Source: Ectobius pallidus
Lineage: Eukaryota > Arthropoda > Insecta > Blattodea > Ectobiidae
DNA length: 64,000 nucleotides
Direction of reading: 5' to 3'
Assembly: GCA_964059195.1 (NCBI GenBank)
Contig: CAXKWD010000007.1
Location: 152,727,269 to 152,791,268, forward strand
In this document: one piece after another, positions 29,600 through 41,918 of the stretch
Numbering within the stretch: position 1 is the stretch's first letter
Layout of the letters: each line of letters starts with the position of its first letter
The notes under the pieces: generated by a model
Database searches by the model: none
What the model was told of the DNA's origin: nothing
Seen by the model: only the letters and a program-made list of their open reading frames with translations
Position numbers and translations under genes: made by a program

Positions 29600-30159
29600 T
29601 TCTCCAACGAGATAGAAATGTAGATTTGTATAGGGAACATAGGCATGCATAGTTACATACCCACATATCCACACACACACTTTCGATTTTACATATTAGA
29701 TATGCTGCAAAATATGGGGTGGGTTTGAGCTCCACGGGCCCATGTAAGTTGGCGCCACTGGATCTGAAGATGTTGACGTCTATTTGATCTGAAGTCTATT
29801 TAATTCATGTAGACATGATATTATTATAAACACGATTCTCGCCCACTGTTTGAGAACTCGTGAAAGAGCAGGGAGCAGCTTTATCGGCGCGGGCTGTCAG
29901 TTACCACTTCATTACTTGAGTGTAACACACATTAAGTGCTTCTTGGATAACGTCCCCGCTACTTAAATAAATTAAGCAGGCACTTCGCCGCCTCGCACAC
30001 TACACACGATCATTAAGATCCCTACAGACAATAATGTAGTTCTCGTCTGGAAAATGGGTGAATGGGTTCTATGTTATGTTTTTCACAGGGTTACGAATCG
30101 TACAATGTGCGTGATATATCATAGTGGTATACCTTGCTAATGCGAAATATAGTGCAGAA
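29600..30159. other. Stretch without recognised genes
   Basis: Unique-looking sequence with a GC-richer part near 29,880-30,000. No supported feature. Confidence 0.4.
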
Positions 30160-30163
30160 TATA

Positions 30164-30668
30164 CAGGGTGTTAATGAATAACACCGAAATATTTTACCTG
30201 TGTATAGAGGGGACATAGACAAGGAGATATTAGGAGATTTTTTCTCTGTAGATTCAATTTTTCCTGTTACAGCACAAGATCTCCCAGGGCATGGCCGCCA
30301 CTTCGTTGTTAACACTGTAGTCAGTAGTTAAGAATAAAAGAAGGCTAATGTAGTGGTGGCCAGTCATGTGATTAGTCTGAAAATTTTGCAGATTATGAAA
30401 TCTCTAAGTTATGATACAGCTGTGGATGAATGATTAAGAATCAGGCTTGTATCGATCACTTGGAAGGCATGAAGTCGATTTAATGAAAATTGTAACCCTA
30501 TTTCCCGTAATTATTGACTTATGAGCACCAAATTATAATTACTTTAATGCCCTGAAACATACTCATTTTACGTCATAGAGCAAAACTCTCCTAATAAAAG
30601 TTGCTTGTCTATGTCCCCTCTATATAGGCTACAGGTAAAATATTTCGGTGTTATTCATTAACACTCTG
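30164..30668. mobile_element. Tc1/mariner-like MITE with about 60-bp terminal inverted repeats
   Basis: Left CAGGGTGTTAATGAATAACA and following (30164-30221) pairs with 30605-30668 inverted, both continuing through CCGAAATATTTTACCTG to GAGGGGACATAGACAA. TA (or TATA) flanks both ends. CAGGGTG ends at a TA target are typical of mariner-type elements. No transposase inside. Confidence 0.85.
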
Positions 30669-30670
30669 TA

Positions 30671-31471
30671 TAGTTTCCGCCTAATTTATCAGTTTACCAC
30701 TAACACCTGTAGGCTAAGTAATACACAATTTTCCAAAATGATAACTTGGGCCCGGAAGTTTATGAAACAAAAATTAATAATGCAGTCTATTACAAGCTAG
30801 AGTTTATAAGAGAAGGAAGAAATGTTCAAATTCATGCTTTCATTTAGCACATTCTTGCATATTTTTTTAGTCTTAAGATAATTAATCTCATTTGCTTGAT
30901 ATTAAAATCTTTACTTAAATATTACTTTGTCACATTTTAACGGCACATTTTTGACAGATTTAAAGATATCTCTGTTAAGTCAAACATTTACAGCATATTT
31001 GGCTAAGTGAATGTTTTGAGAACCGACTGTACAATAATTGAAGGGTAAATTCCAAGAACCAGACAAGTCTAAAAAAGTCAACTTTTCAGAAACTTAAAAA
31101 AAAAAGTAGCTTCATTTGTGCTGAATGGAAAAATATAATATTTTTGTACTATTTGCTCACTGACAGATCTGCACGGTAAATAAAAGATTTTTTAACGGGA
31201 TAGGCCTAGTTGAGAAAATATAAAAAAACTTGAACTTGTTTGTTTTTTGCGAAAATCTTAGTCATATAAAACAATTAAAACATTTAATCGTCAAATATGG
31301 ATATTTATAATGGAAATACTGACAAATTAAAAATTATTTAATGAAATTTATAATAAAAAGATCCACCTTATACCACAAATATAATTTACGCAGAAAGTTC
31401 AATTTGGCACAGCGTTTACTGCTTTATTACAAACATTAGATGTGAATCATGTAAACACTGATTCAATGTAT
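30671..31471. other. AT-rich stretch without recognised genes
   Basis: No ORF, exon chain or bounded repeat supported. Confidence 0.5.
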
Positions 31472-31479
31472 ATGATAAT

Positions 31480-32160
31480 CAGGGCCCGGATTCTGATGAC
31501 CTAATATTGTTTGGAAAATGACCTATAAAATGACCTTAAATTTTATAGAAAATGACTTAATAATTATAAAGAATGACCTATAAACTTATATTTATTTATT
31601 AAAAAAAACTATTATTGTACACACAAAGTTGTAGACTAATTTGTATATAAATGAAAAAACTGTCGGCTAAATGCAGAAAGGATGTTGTAGGTCTAAAAAC
31701 TCTATTCTTTGTTCTTGATTGGAGCATTTGAGAAAAGAAGTAAGAAAATTGTCTTAAAGTAGATCCTACAAAAATGTTTCATTATGGTAACCTAGTAATT
31801 TATTTAAGTAGGCCCTATTACCCGTATGAAAAAAGCTTGTAAATCCTACTTTATTTAGAATTACAGTAGGCCAAATTACAGTCAGTATAAGGAGATTATT
31901 CAAGGTATAAAAGTTAATATACTCAATGTAAATGCACGAAAATGACTATATAAGGAAGCAAATGACACAAAAATGACAAAATGATGACGTAAAATTGAAA
32001 TAAATGCCCTAAAAATAAAAATATTACATAAAATGACAAAAAATGACCTAATAAAAATACATTTCTATAATCTAGAGGCCATGATTAGGATTTATCTACA
32101 AGCTGGCAATGTCTATGTAGCATCAATAAAAGATGACAAGTCATTACAATCCGGGCCCTG
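31480..32160. mobile_element. hAT-like MITE (CAGGGCCCGGATT ends), 681 bp
   Basis: Perfect 13-bp inverted ends CAGGGCCCGGATT / AATCCGGGCCCTG, flanked by exact ATGATAAT duplications (31472-31479, 32161-32168). The interior is rich in aaatgacct(a) repeats, no ORF. A second copy runs off the window end at 63,404. Confidence 0.92.
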
Positions 32161-32629
32161 ATGATAATAGTGTTCTAGTTCACATTAATACCTGCATGAA
32201 CATGTTATTATGCTCTTAGTACATACACTAATGTAGGTAAAATTGTTACTTATGTTAGTAATAACTTATAGCATTCATGGCATATATGTACAATGCTAAG
32301 AGCCTCTAGTGGGTGGATATTTCCAGAGCTGTATCAAGTAGATAGGGTAGTGTGAGGATTTGTTAAAGCCAGGAGAGGAAGCAGCTGACTGCACTTCATC
32401 ACGCTCAGTTTAGTCAACACTTGTCACGATACATCACAATAAAACACCGCTGCATCACAATCACACTTCAGGTTAAGTCAAACCAAACCACAGCCTTCTA
32501 AATCATCTATTATCACTCAGCATATTTAAGTACTTCGTATATTTAATTCCCTTCAAATTGCTATTCCAATAACACATTAGTTGTATCAGTGCCACATGAC
32601 TTTTTTCGAAAAGGACGGCTAGAAACGAA

Positions 32630-33000
32630 GTTTTGAATAGTAGACTATAGGCCTAAGAGTTATGAAAATGGGGACTGGAGAAAACATCATAACGACAAGC
32701 TTCAAGCTTGTACTCGTCACAGGATATAGTAAGGGTAATTAAATCACGGAGGATGAAATGGGCTGGACGTGTTGCGCGCATGAGGGAGGAAACTCATATC
32801 TAAAAAATATTGACTGGGAGACCCGAAGGGAAAATACCACTTGGAAGACCTAGACGTAGGTGGGAGGACAATATTAGGATAGATTTGAGGGAAGAAGGAT
32901 TTGCGAGGGATGGTTGGATGGAGTTAACACAGAATAGGATTGAATGGCGGGCTCATGTAAGCGCGGCAATGAACCTTCGGGTTCCATAAAATAGATATTA
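32630..33000 (+). pseudogene. Non-LTR retrotransposon 3' end, decayed
   Basis: Pieces in shifting frames read YENGDWRKHHND, RRMKWAGRVARMREE, GRPEGKIPLGRPRRRWEDNI and WRAHVSAAMNLRVP, the conserved end of a widespread insect LINE ORF2, with stops and frameshifts. It ends near an AAGT microsatellite (33,040-33,055). This copy is uninterrupted at the point where the copy at 36,751/53,799 is split. Confidence 0.85.
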
Positions 33001-33059
33001 TTCCTTTAGCTTGCTTAGGAATTGTCTATTGCCATTGAGTAAGTAAGTAAGTAGGCCTA

Positions 33060-34216
33060 AGAGGCTTTTTACGCCTTCTGCCTTCAAAAAGCACAGTTAA
33101 ACCGTTCAGGCTTCAAACTATGGCCCTTTTCTTATTGATATTTGCAGGATTGCTTGAGTAATAGCAGAGTAAGTTATACTAAAATGTTGGTAGGCCTACC
33201 TATTTAATTTTAACATAAATACAATTTACAATGCGGAAAACACATATTTACAAAATTGTGCTAAAATACATATTTGCAGCTAGAGGATTGCCTAGAATAA
33301 TAGATTTTTACCATCTAAGCACCAAAAATAATTGTGTTAAATGCGATTCAATTACATGAAAAATGCTTTTTTTTCAGTTAAGAATATTCCCATAGCCTAT
33401 GATTATTAAATAGGCTAGACTCAGTTTGATAAATATTGAGAATGTTAAAAAACTTTATGCCGTTCTTAAACGTTAAATTTCTCACGGTCGTCATAAAAAT
33501 CGTCATATTTGTAACTTAAATTTTAAAATTAATGTAACTGTTAATATTTTATAGGGATACGCAAGGTCTATAAAATATTAGGAGTATTTGGAGGTAATTA
33601 AGCGAGCAAACAGGAACAAATTGTTCCAAAATAGAAGTTCTTATATTAAAACTGTAAATCAACAAAATTGTTAAAAAGTTACTGATTGAATTCGTGTGAT
33701 GTAAGAATTTAGTGCCTTTAAACGTTTTAAAATAGAGCATTTATTTTTTTGAAAATACGTTATTTTATTAGGTCATATTTAGGGCTTTGGGTCACATTTA
33801 GTCATTTATAAGGGCATATTAGCTGGAGCCTGTGAATTTTTGTACATGAGGTCTATCTATTTTACACTGGAAGTTGTACGATATTTTGTTGAGAATTGGT
33901 AACTTTATAAACTCACATCTCAAATCACACGTGGTAAAGACATTTCCGGCCATTGAGAGGGAATCTGTGTAAGAGATCGGCGGTCCCTTTGAAATGTGCG
34001 AGTGCATCCCTAGGGACTACTTTCCATCTGCCCCTCTTTTGGATGTAAGTTATATCTCCCCTTGTGAAAAGAAAGATAGGCCAATTGGGGACTATGTTAG
34101 CTGAATATGCGCGAATTTGATCATTTAGATCGCGAAATTTAGATCTGAATAGGCCTAGAGTAAATAATCTCTCGTAAATATATCATGCAATATTTCATTC
34201 ATTACTAATTTGTAAG
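33060..34216. other. AT-rich stretch without recognised genes
   Basis: Small ORFs lack recognisable motifs. No bounded element found. Confidence 0.45.
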
Positions 34217-34447
34217 TTAATATGAATTTTTAATTAAATGAACCAATATAATTGAGTTCATGAATAATGTTCTTTGCCGGTCCAGTTTTGAACACTCGAA
34301 TAAGAGATGCAATACGGTCTGGTCCCCTAATCCACATGTACAGGTAGGGAAAATGAAAGCGGACGGACTCTTGAAGCTGATTTCAGAGCCTTGTGATACG
34401 TAAATAAATGTAAGAGATGTAACGGAAACGTTTGTTTTCACAAGCAA
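34217..34447 (-). pseudogene. LINE ORF2 C-terminus fragment (HLLFEC type), minus strand
   Basis: The translation contains CTCGLGDQTVLHLLFECSKLDRQR, the C-terminal knuckle motif of non-LTR retrotransposons. It is short and isolated; the rest of the element was not found. Confidence 0.75.
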
Positions 34448-35077
34448 TGCAAATTACGTGAAATGATTTCTAAATTCAAGCAATTTATCGGCTCTGGAAC
34501 AAATTTCAATACATTCCCTGCTATCCTGTGAATGCCGCTAGGCATGCGCAGTGGCTCATATCGACAACTTAGATTTTTAGTTGGTCCGCTTTTTTCCCCC
34601 TCCTACCTGTACACTCAGGGCTGCCTTTAATTTTAAATTTATAAAAATATTAGTTAATTCGACCGTGACCAGTTAGGAATGTACATTGATTGTTAAGGGT
34701 TCATTCATAGCGTAGGCAACGATCCTGGGTTGAAATAAATTTACTAGGTACATGCGTAACGCAATGCCAAAAAGAAAACAGTTTGAGAGTTTTGTTACTA
34801 TGTTACTAGCTGCTGTAATAATTTTGTAAGTGCAACAGGAAGCTCTGTGAATAACATGTAAGTATTAAAAGCAATACATCAAGAAATGTCTCGTTCATAC
34901 TGTTACAAGGGCCACCCACATGTTCAGGCATAAGCTGGTAAATACCACGTACTGTTGTACAATACGTTATGAAAACATTATACGGGGTATGTATACAAAG
35001 GTTTAACAGATGCGGCATTAAAAATAACTTTACAAAATAATAACAACTCACAGTAGATCTCGAGTCCAAGTGTTCAG
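34448..35077. other. Stretch without recognised genes
   Basis: No supported feature. The ORF at 34,806-35,069 has no recognisable motif. Confidence 0.45.
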
Positions 35078-35182
35078 CTATTTTTCAACATATTCACCAC
35101 TAGAATTGAGACATTTGTCATACCGTGGGACCAACTGTTGAACATTGTGTCGTAGAAGTCTTAACATAAACCAGACGTTCAT
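35078..35182 (-). pseudogene. mariner transposase C-terminal fragment
   Basis: The minus strand reads LVPRYDKCLNSSGEYVEK followed by TAG (35080-35078). RYDKCL..xG.YVEK-stop is the standard end of mariner-family transposases. Only about 34 codons remain, so it is a relic. It is shorter than usual ORF cut-offs and easily missed. Confidence 0.85.
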
Positions 35183-35880
35183 GAAATATTATGTAGGCCT
35201 ATCAGCTAAAATTTTTGTATATGTACACCTGTATTTCTGTAATAATAAATGAATAAAAAAATAAACAATGATCTTGTTTTATGATATGCCATTAATACAG
35301 AAGTGTGATAATATTTCAATTATGTAAAATATCGTTCACTAAAATGTATCTTAAACTATGAGGTAATGCTACAAAATGTATTTTTGACTGAAGATCTATT
35401 TGTAGTGTGTATCTTATTATGTTCATTAATTCTTATGGAGCACTTTCATGTAGTCATCCTTTCTTAACGTTTCCCAGCTCGGAATTTGTTGCCGAGATTA
35501 TTTATTATGCATTTCGGTATGAATGCACCATCCTCAAACCTGATTGGGAAATAAAAATAGCCTATTTGTAAGTTCACTAGGCTATAAATATATTTTGACT
35601 TTATAAAAGAATACGTTACTTTTTATAACTTACAAGTTTTTCGACATAGGAATCCTATTAGTCATGTTGTCACTATAGAAGAGCGTTTGAGCTACTGATC
35701 TATGGTTTAGGTTATATCTAGGGGCATTAAATTGAGATAGGCCGTCTATAGTTAAAAACGACCGGAATTAATGCTATAATAAGTGGTGGTACATTTGGCG
35801 TAAATATGCTTCCACTTAATATTATTTACAACACCTGGAAACGAAATTCATTGAAAAAAATATAACTTTTATTTTTACAG
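35183..35880. other. AT-rich stretch without recognised genes
   Basis: No ORF or repeat supported. Confidence 0.45.
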
Positions 35881-36045
35881 TGGAAAGTTGGCCACGATTC
35901 ATTTTAACGAATATGGATTTCAGCCTTAATACACAGAAAACGCCATCGAAGTGGGCCAGAATAGAACCCACGAACTTGCAAACAGAAAACCAGTGCCTTA
36001 CCGCCTGCTCCATCCATGTCATTGCAATATGGTGTAAAAGAGCAA
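35881..36045 (-). mobile_element. tRNA-derived SINE
   Basis: The minus strand has an A-box-like segment (ggagcaggcggtaaggcac, near 36,012-35,994) and a B-box-like segment (gtgggttctattctgg, 35,971-35,956), spaced as in a polymerase III promoter. A non-tRNA body follows. Translations across it are artefacts. Confidence 0.75.
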
Positions 36046-36750
36046 GCGCTATTGTTCTGCCATTTTAAGAAGACCTCGTCCCAAACCATCGTCCAAAAGA
36101 ATATAATTAATAGCATTGTTCCCTAATCCGAAAATCTGCACCGACGCCGACACCGACAAAGAATAGGTGCTCTTGCAACCTCGTGGGTTTCCCCAGTGTT
36201 GCCGCAGTTATTCACCACTTCTCAAGTGAATAAACGTGCTGTGGTATTAATTTGGCAACATTGTACTGGACTGCAGACAAGTGTGAATGCACGTAATTAC
36301 CTTTCTATTCACTGATTGACAGGTCAAGAGGATTAGGGTGGCAGCAGGTAGTTCTTGAAAAAAAAAGTCTGATAATTAAGTGACATACACGCTACTTTCT
36401 TGTGTACTGTACAACCCTTGTACAGCCCTGAGCGAGGACACATGTAATGCAGAGATTAAGTAGAATTAGTGGAGAGGCGGGTCTAGTGACGACATGGTAA
36501 TGAGAAGGAGGGGACAAGTGAAAGATAAGTTTGAAAATAAACCGCTCCACTTGTTTGACTGCCCCTTGCCAACTTACTACAAACACCGCCATCACTCTCG
36601 CGTAAAACAGGTGGACCCTAAGCCGTGCATTAATCACCTGAACTGAAAGTCTTCCCAAACTTTCCATGTAGCTCACTACTGTATGAGAACTACAAAACTT
36701 GCTTATTTGTTCCCACAGAACTTAAAAATAATATATTTTCGATTCATCTG
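36046..36750. other. Stretch without recognised genes
   Basis: Includes an unremarkable 94-codon antisense ORF (36,392-36,676) that I do not recognise and do not call. Confidence 0.4.
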
Positions 36751-36868
36751 AGTGTTCGAAAACAGGGTGCTTAGGAAAATACTTAGGCCTAAGAGAGACG
36801 AAAATGGGGACTGGAGAAAACTGCATAACGACGAGCTTCATGACTTTAACCGGATATAGTAAGGATAA
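36751..36868 (+). pseudogene. LINE ORF2 fragment, left half of a split copy
   Basis: Encodes VFENRVLRKILRP and RDENGDWRKLHNDELHD in one frame. In the intact-order copy at 32,648-32,740 the sequence runs gatatagtaagggtaa then ttaaatcacgg. Here it stops after gatatagtaaggataa and resumes with ttaaatcacgg at 53,799. The P-type element lies between. Confidence 0.8.
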
Positions 36869-36925
36869 TAGGGATGTAGCTCGCCAAACTTCTCCGACAG
36901 ATAGCGTGGGTGTACTAGCCGGTAT
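36869..36925 (+). repeat. Left terminal region of the P-type element
   Basis: 12-bp terminal motif TAGGGATGTAGC plus subterminal CTAGCCGGTAT, with looser similarity (ACAGAT) between. Partner of 53,746-53,798. Confidence 0.7.
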
Positions 36926-37124
36926 CACAGATATATAGAGATAGATCGGCAATGGTGTATGCTGTACCATTGGCGGCAGTGAAGCCACGTGATGCAAGGA
37001 CCGCCATATTACTACACTGCAGCAGCTGATCGTGTACATGCTACAAGTGCGTTACAGCGATGTGAATTTTAGCATTTTAGCTAATAATGTAATTGGACTG
37101 AGGAGTATAAATACTTTTTCTAAA

Positions 37125-37210
37125 ATGGTGAATACCTGTGTGGTATTCGGGTGTAATTTTTCATACTACGACAGAAAGAAACAAGGAAAGGAACACGTTT
37201 CAATACATGC
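37125..37210 (+). CDS. THAP9-like exon 1 (first half of the THAP finger)
   Basis: Encodes MVNTCVVFGCNFSYYDRKK, with the CxxxxC half of the zinc site. The donor GTAAGT at 37211 splits an Ala codon in phase 2. The 590-bp intron (37211-37800) is AT-rich and ends in a pyrimidine tract and TTTCAG. Confidence 0.88.
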
Positions 37211-40200
37211 GTAAGTAGGCATTTCATTATTATTATTATTGTTAGCCATTTCATGCATTATGCATGCTTTAGTTTCTAGGAATGTATTATATGGTTGTAA
37301 ATAACCATAACCTAATATTGTTAACTATTTCATACACTGTAAATAGTCATATATTACTTTAGCATTTAGAAATTGCAAATCAACTTAACCTCAATTTATG
37401 TGTATTTTTTGCATTGTAAATAATATGCTTTAGTTACTAGGAATGTTTTATGTTTTTATAAATAACTGTAAGCATACATTGATAGTTATTTCTTGTATTA
37501 TTCATACTTCCTTAAGAATTTAAGCATGTGTTATAATATTTGTAGGCCCTAAGTAATTATTAACATATAAGCCATCTTATGCACTATAATTAATATTCTT
37601 ATGTTATACTTCATGTTATGTTTGTAAATAACTCTAACCTTAATATACCTCTAGGTACAAAAATGGTTAAACTTTTGGATAGTAAATAAATAAGTAGGCC
37701 CTTATGATATGCATGCAGGAATACCTACCGTATCTAATTAATTGCATCATTTATTTGAGTTTAATAATTAACATATTTAATATTTATTTATTTATTTCAG
37801 AGTTCCTAAGAAGAAGGACATTCGGGAAGCATGGATAAAGGCGATCAACAGAAAGAATTGGCAACCGACTACAGCTTCAGGTGTGTGCTCTCAACATTTT
37901 CGTCCCGAAGATATGGACTATACTGGCCAAACCAGGAGGCTGAGAGAAGGAGCAGTTCCCTCTGTATTTCCTTCTTATCCTGTGCATTTGCAGAAGCGAC
38001 ATGTAGTCCCACGGAAACCACCTAAAGTGAGACATGTGTCTTCAAAACCTGATATCGCTACGTGTGCCAGTGAAATCACAATAACAGAAACTGTCAAGAT
38101 TGAAGTTGGTGTAAATTCTGGTGAGAATAGTATTGGTACATGTGACAATAGTGGTGGCTCTGAACCATTAACACCCCGGAAAAGAAAATTAATGACCCAA
38201 TTGAGTGAGAAAAATGTTGAGCTTTGCAGTGCAAGAAAGAAAATAAAGATTTTGCAGCAAAAGGTACGACGGCATGAGAAAAAATTAAAATATGACAGAG
38301 AAGTTATTGACTTGTTAGTGAAAGAAAAACTCATTCTTGAAAATAATGCTGAAATATTAAAAAATTCACTCCCTTCTGATGTATGCTGCTTGTTAGACAG
38401 AGCAGCGCAGAGTGCTGGAACCAGAGTAAGTAAACACGGCTTGGCATATGAACCTTTGTTAAGATCATTTGCATTGACCTTGCACTATTTCTCACCAAAA
38501 GCATATGAGTTTGTACGGTTGAAGTTCAATAATTCATTGCCTAGTACAAGGACAATACGTTCCTGGTATATGAAAATTGATTGTGAACCAGGTCTGTGCA
38601 CTGAAGCTTTTAATGCAATTGCATGTAAAGTTAGAGAAAGCAACGAGAAGGCTCAAGTTCCTATAGTATGCCTCTCTATTGATGATATGTGCCTGAAGGA
38701 ACATGTAGAATATACTGGAAATAAAATTATAGGTTATGTAGAGGTTGGTACCGAAATTAATAATGACAGTTTACCCACGGCAAAAATGGCCTGTGTAATT
38801 ATGTGTACAGCAGTAAATGATACCTGGAAGATCCCTTGTGGCTATTTTTTTATCGATTCACTCTCAGGTCAGGAAAGAGCATTTTTAATGTCAAGTTGCA
38901 TCGACAAATTGCATGAAATTGGTGTCACCATAGCTGCAGTTGTATTTGATGGAGCCAGCTCCAATATAAGTATGGCCAACAACTTGGGAGCTAATTTATC
39001 TGATGCAAATAATCTCAAAACCAGTTTTCTTCACCCATCTCTGTCAGGAGCATCAGTTGCTGTATTACTTGATGCCTGTCATATGATCAAACTTGTACGC
39101 AACTGTTTAGCTGAGAAACAAATAATTTATCGCAAAGACGGTGCAATTCGCTGGTCTTATGTGAAATCTCTATTCGAATTACAAAGTGCCGAGGGTTTGT
39201 GTCTGGCAAACAAATTAACCTCGAAACATATCAACTGGCATAAACATAAAATGCGTGTGAGACCTGCAGTTCAGACACTTAGTAAATCAGTAGCAGAGGC
39301 ACTGGATTTCTGTAATGTGGTGTTAAAGCTACAAGAATTTGAAGGTTGTGAAGAAACTGTGAAGTTCCTTAAATATATGGACAAGATATTTGATTTACTC
39401 AATTCATCCAGCAAATTTGGCAAAGCATTCAAAGCCCCACTTGCAATGGAAAATGAAAATCTATGGAGTCCATTCATTTGTGATGCTATTGCATACATTG
39501 ACTCCCTATACACTGATAAGGAATGTGAACAGAAGATTATAACGTGTAATAGGAAGGTTGGATTTGTGGGCCTAAAAGTGTGCTTATTGTCTGTGCAGAA
39601 TTTATATGACATGTTTGTAAAAACAAAAAAAATGGAATACCTTCTGACATACAAATTAAGCCAGGATCATGTAGAACTATTTTTTGGTCTCATAAGGCAA
39701 CGAGGAGGTTGGAACGTTAATCCCACATGTTTGCAGTTCAAATCAGCCTTCAAACGACTGATTACCAGGAATGAACTAAAATGCATAAAAACAGGAAATT
39801 GCATTTCACAAGATAGTATACCTATCCTTAATGTAAGTAGTACTCGTGATGCGAAGAGCACTCAATTTATACAAAATGAGGATGATCCCTTATGTCTTCA
39901 GTCACCAGTTCAGATTTCTGATCATGATTATTGCCCATCTTATTCAACATTAACATTGTTGTCAGACAGTATTGTTGAATACATATCAGGTTATGTTGTT
40001 AAGAAAGTAGTCAGTTCTCTAAAGTGTGACAACTGCAAAAAAGCGATTACACAGACAGAATGTCCATATTCATTTATTTCTTTCAAAAGTAATGGGAAGT
40101 TATTTATTCCTTCAAATGATGTGGTTAGAGTATGTAAATTAAGTGAAAGATGTTTTAGAGAGAATTTATGCAGAGGCATCAATTCAATTGTGAAAAGTAA

Positions 40201-40429
40201 CATACCCTACAAAGTCGCAGCTGAAGCAAATGAACTAGGTTTGTTTCCCTCATTAAATACTCATGTATTGGACTTAAATCCATTGGACACTCATGTTAAT
40301 AGATTGATACAAGTAATTTCATTGTCATATTTGAAAATTCGCATTAATCATGCAGTTAGGGAAACTAATAGACATAAGATTGATCACAGATCAGTCTACA
40401 ATCGCCTGGCTATTTTCAAACATTTGTAA
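37125..40429 (+). CDS. THAP9-like P-element transposase, two exons, apparently intact
   Basis: A DNA-cutting transposase of the P superfamily; it binds DNA with its THAP zinc finger and uses GTP in known members. Exons 37125-37210 and 37801-40429 (donor GTAAGT, acceptor ttcag, phases join) give about 904 residues, against 903 for human THAP9. ATG 37125 has good context (A at -3, G at +4). THAP finger: Cys5, Cys10, Cys58, His61 and the AVPSVF box at 80-85. Coiled coil about 158-220. RNase H-like catalytic residues: SIDDM (Asp323/324), VFDGASSN (Asp412) and SQDHVELFFG (Glu654). DACHMIK (453) and HINWHKHKMRVRPAVQ match conserved family blocks in the inserted domain. No stop or frameshift in the reading frame. 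It may be an active transposon gene or a domesticated one; its nearby terminal motif favours the former. Confidence 0.92.
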
Positions 40430-40444
40430 ATATTCTGTTTATCA

Positions 40445-41227
40445 ATTGAAGGGGCTAGTTCCATAAGGGTGTAAGGCACAAATCTTTAATTTTGAGTTTT
40501 TAACATTTATGCCTTCTCCTCATATCTCTTAAATACTCAGTGAAATATTGTACTTGTGCCTTAAACCTCTGCTCAGTTATAAGAAAAGACCTGTGAGACT
40601 GCACATTCATTCTACAGTGAGTTCCACGCAAGAGTTGGCCAATGACGCAGGTTCCTGCGGTGCGGCGGGCACAGCTCCAACTCCCGAGCGATCGGGTGAA
40701 ATATCTACGCTAATAGAGCCACGGTCGGTGTAATGATTCAGGTTCTCACATTTACAGTTAAGATTACAATGAAAATAAACACGTACTTCATCACAAGAGA
40801 TGTTGGAATTGTTCTCTTGTTGCATCCACACATTACTGGCACTTTTTTTAGGAAATTTTCTTTCACGCGCATAAGTTCAGCTTCTGATATAAAGTTAATT
40901 TATCTTTTTACTAAATAATAAAATAAAGTAAATACTAAAATAAAGGTTTTTACTAAAATAAAGTAAAAACAAATAATATGATACAAAGTAAAAAGATTTT
41001 GCTACTGTAAAAGTACTTCAGTTTTTGTTTGACATGTTTAGGTACCTCTAGTTGTAAAAAAATCCCAATACATTGTAAATTTAGCCTGTCCTTCAAAAAT
41101 ATATGTTATACAATTAAACTTTAAACCACCTAGGCTACTTGTGAGTGGTAACATTGTTTAAAAACATCAAGAATTCTCGAAACCATGTCCTTCTGCCTTA
41201 CGCCTTTATGGAACTAGGCCCTTCAAT
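40445..41227. mobile_element. TIR element directly after the THAP gene, containing repeat A
   Basis: Ends ATTGAAGGG(G/C)CTAGTTCCATAA(G/A)G are inverted copies, continuing through G(T/C)GTAAGGCA. Starts 16 bp after the transposase stop codon. Interspersed repeat A (40,618-40,910) lies inside. No transposase of its own. Possible AATT duplication, but it overlaps the palindromic ends and is not decisive. Confidence 0.75.
40618..40910 (+). repeat. Interspersed repeat A, copy 3
   Basis: The fullest copy in the window; its minus-strand counterpart is at 150-400. Class unknown. Confidence 0.7.
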
Positions 41228-41918
41228 TTCAAATTTAGAATAGGGGAGACCAAGGATACTTAAAAACCTTTTCCTTTGATTTTTTAAATTTTTCAACAAA
41301 TATTTTTACTTTTTGGAGTTATGAAGACAAAGTTCATATATTATTCTATTATTTAAAATAGTTAATATCTTGGTCAAAGTATGTTAAGGGCACCCGGAAG
41401 GTCCTATATCTGCAATGTTATATGAAAGCAACATTTTCTCTTACACTGTTTGCACTAGGGAGCATATTGAGTGGAATCTTGAACATTTTTCCTAAACTAT
41501 TAGAACTAGAACAATAATTTTTTTCCTGTATGATGCTTTTGCATGTTTTTCTTTTTACCATTGGGATTTTTAGTGTACCGGTACTTATGTTTTCCTAAAG
41601 TTATTATTCTTTTAAATGAAGGATTTTTATTTTTAATTTTTTTTTTCAGTTTGGTACCGGTAGGCCATATTTTTTCTATGATTGCACTTTTAATAAAATG
41701 ACTACATGTTACAAAATGTAAAGTGGCATTTCTTACAAGTTCTGAAAGTTATAAATCTCTGGTTCTTATAGTTTAGAAAAAATGCCCCCCAGTACAAGGA
41801 AAAAATTAACTTAATGAAATTGAGACTCAAACCAGTGCTTTAAAATATTTATAAGCAAGCTAAAGATGAGATAATTATGTCATTTTAAAGAGGAAAGTCC
41901 ATATTTTTATAATACATA
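41228..41918. other. AT-rich filler inside the P-type element
   Basis: Poly-T-rich with several taccggta motifs. No ORF. Confidence 0.5.

Noticed and set aside
29416..29735. ORFs with long Asn or Ile runs
   Set aside because: Translation of an ATT/TTA microsatellite.
36392..36676. 94-codon minus-strand ORF as a host gene
   Set aside because: No motif, no splice partners, no biased composition; insufficient support.
37106..37114. TATAAATA as the THAP gene's core promoter
   Set aside because: It lies only about 15 bases before the ATG, so a start 25-30 bases downstream would fall inside the coding region.
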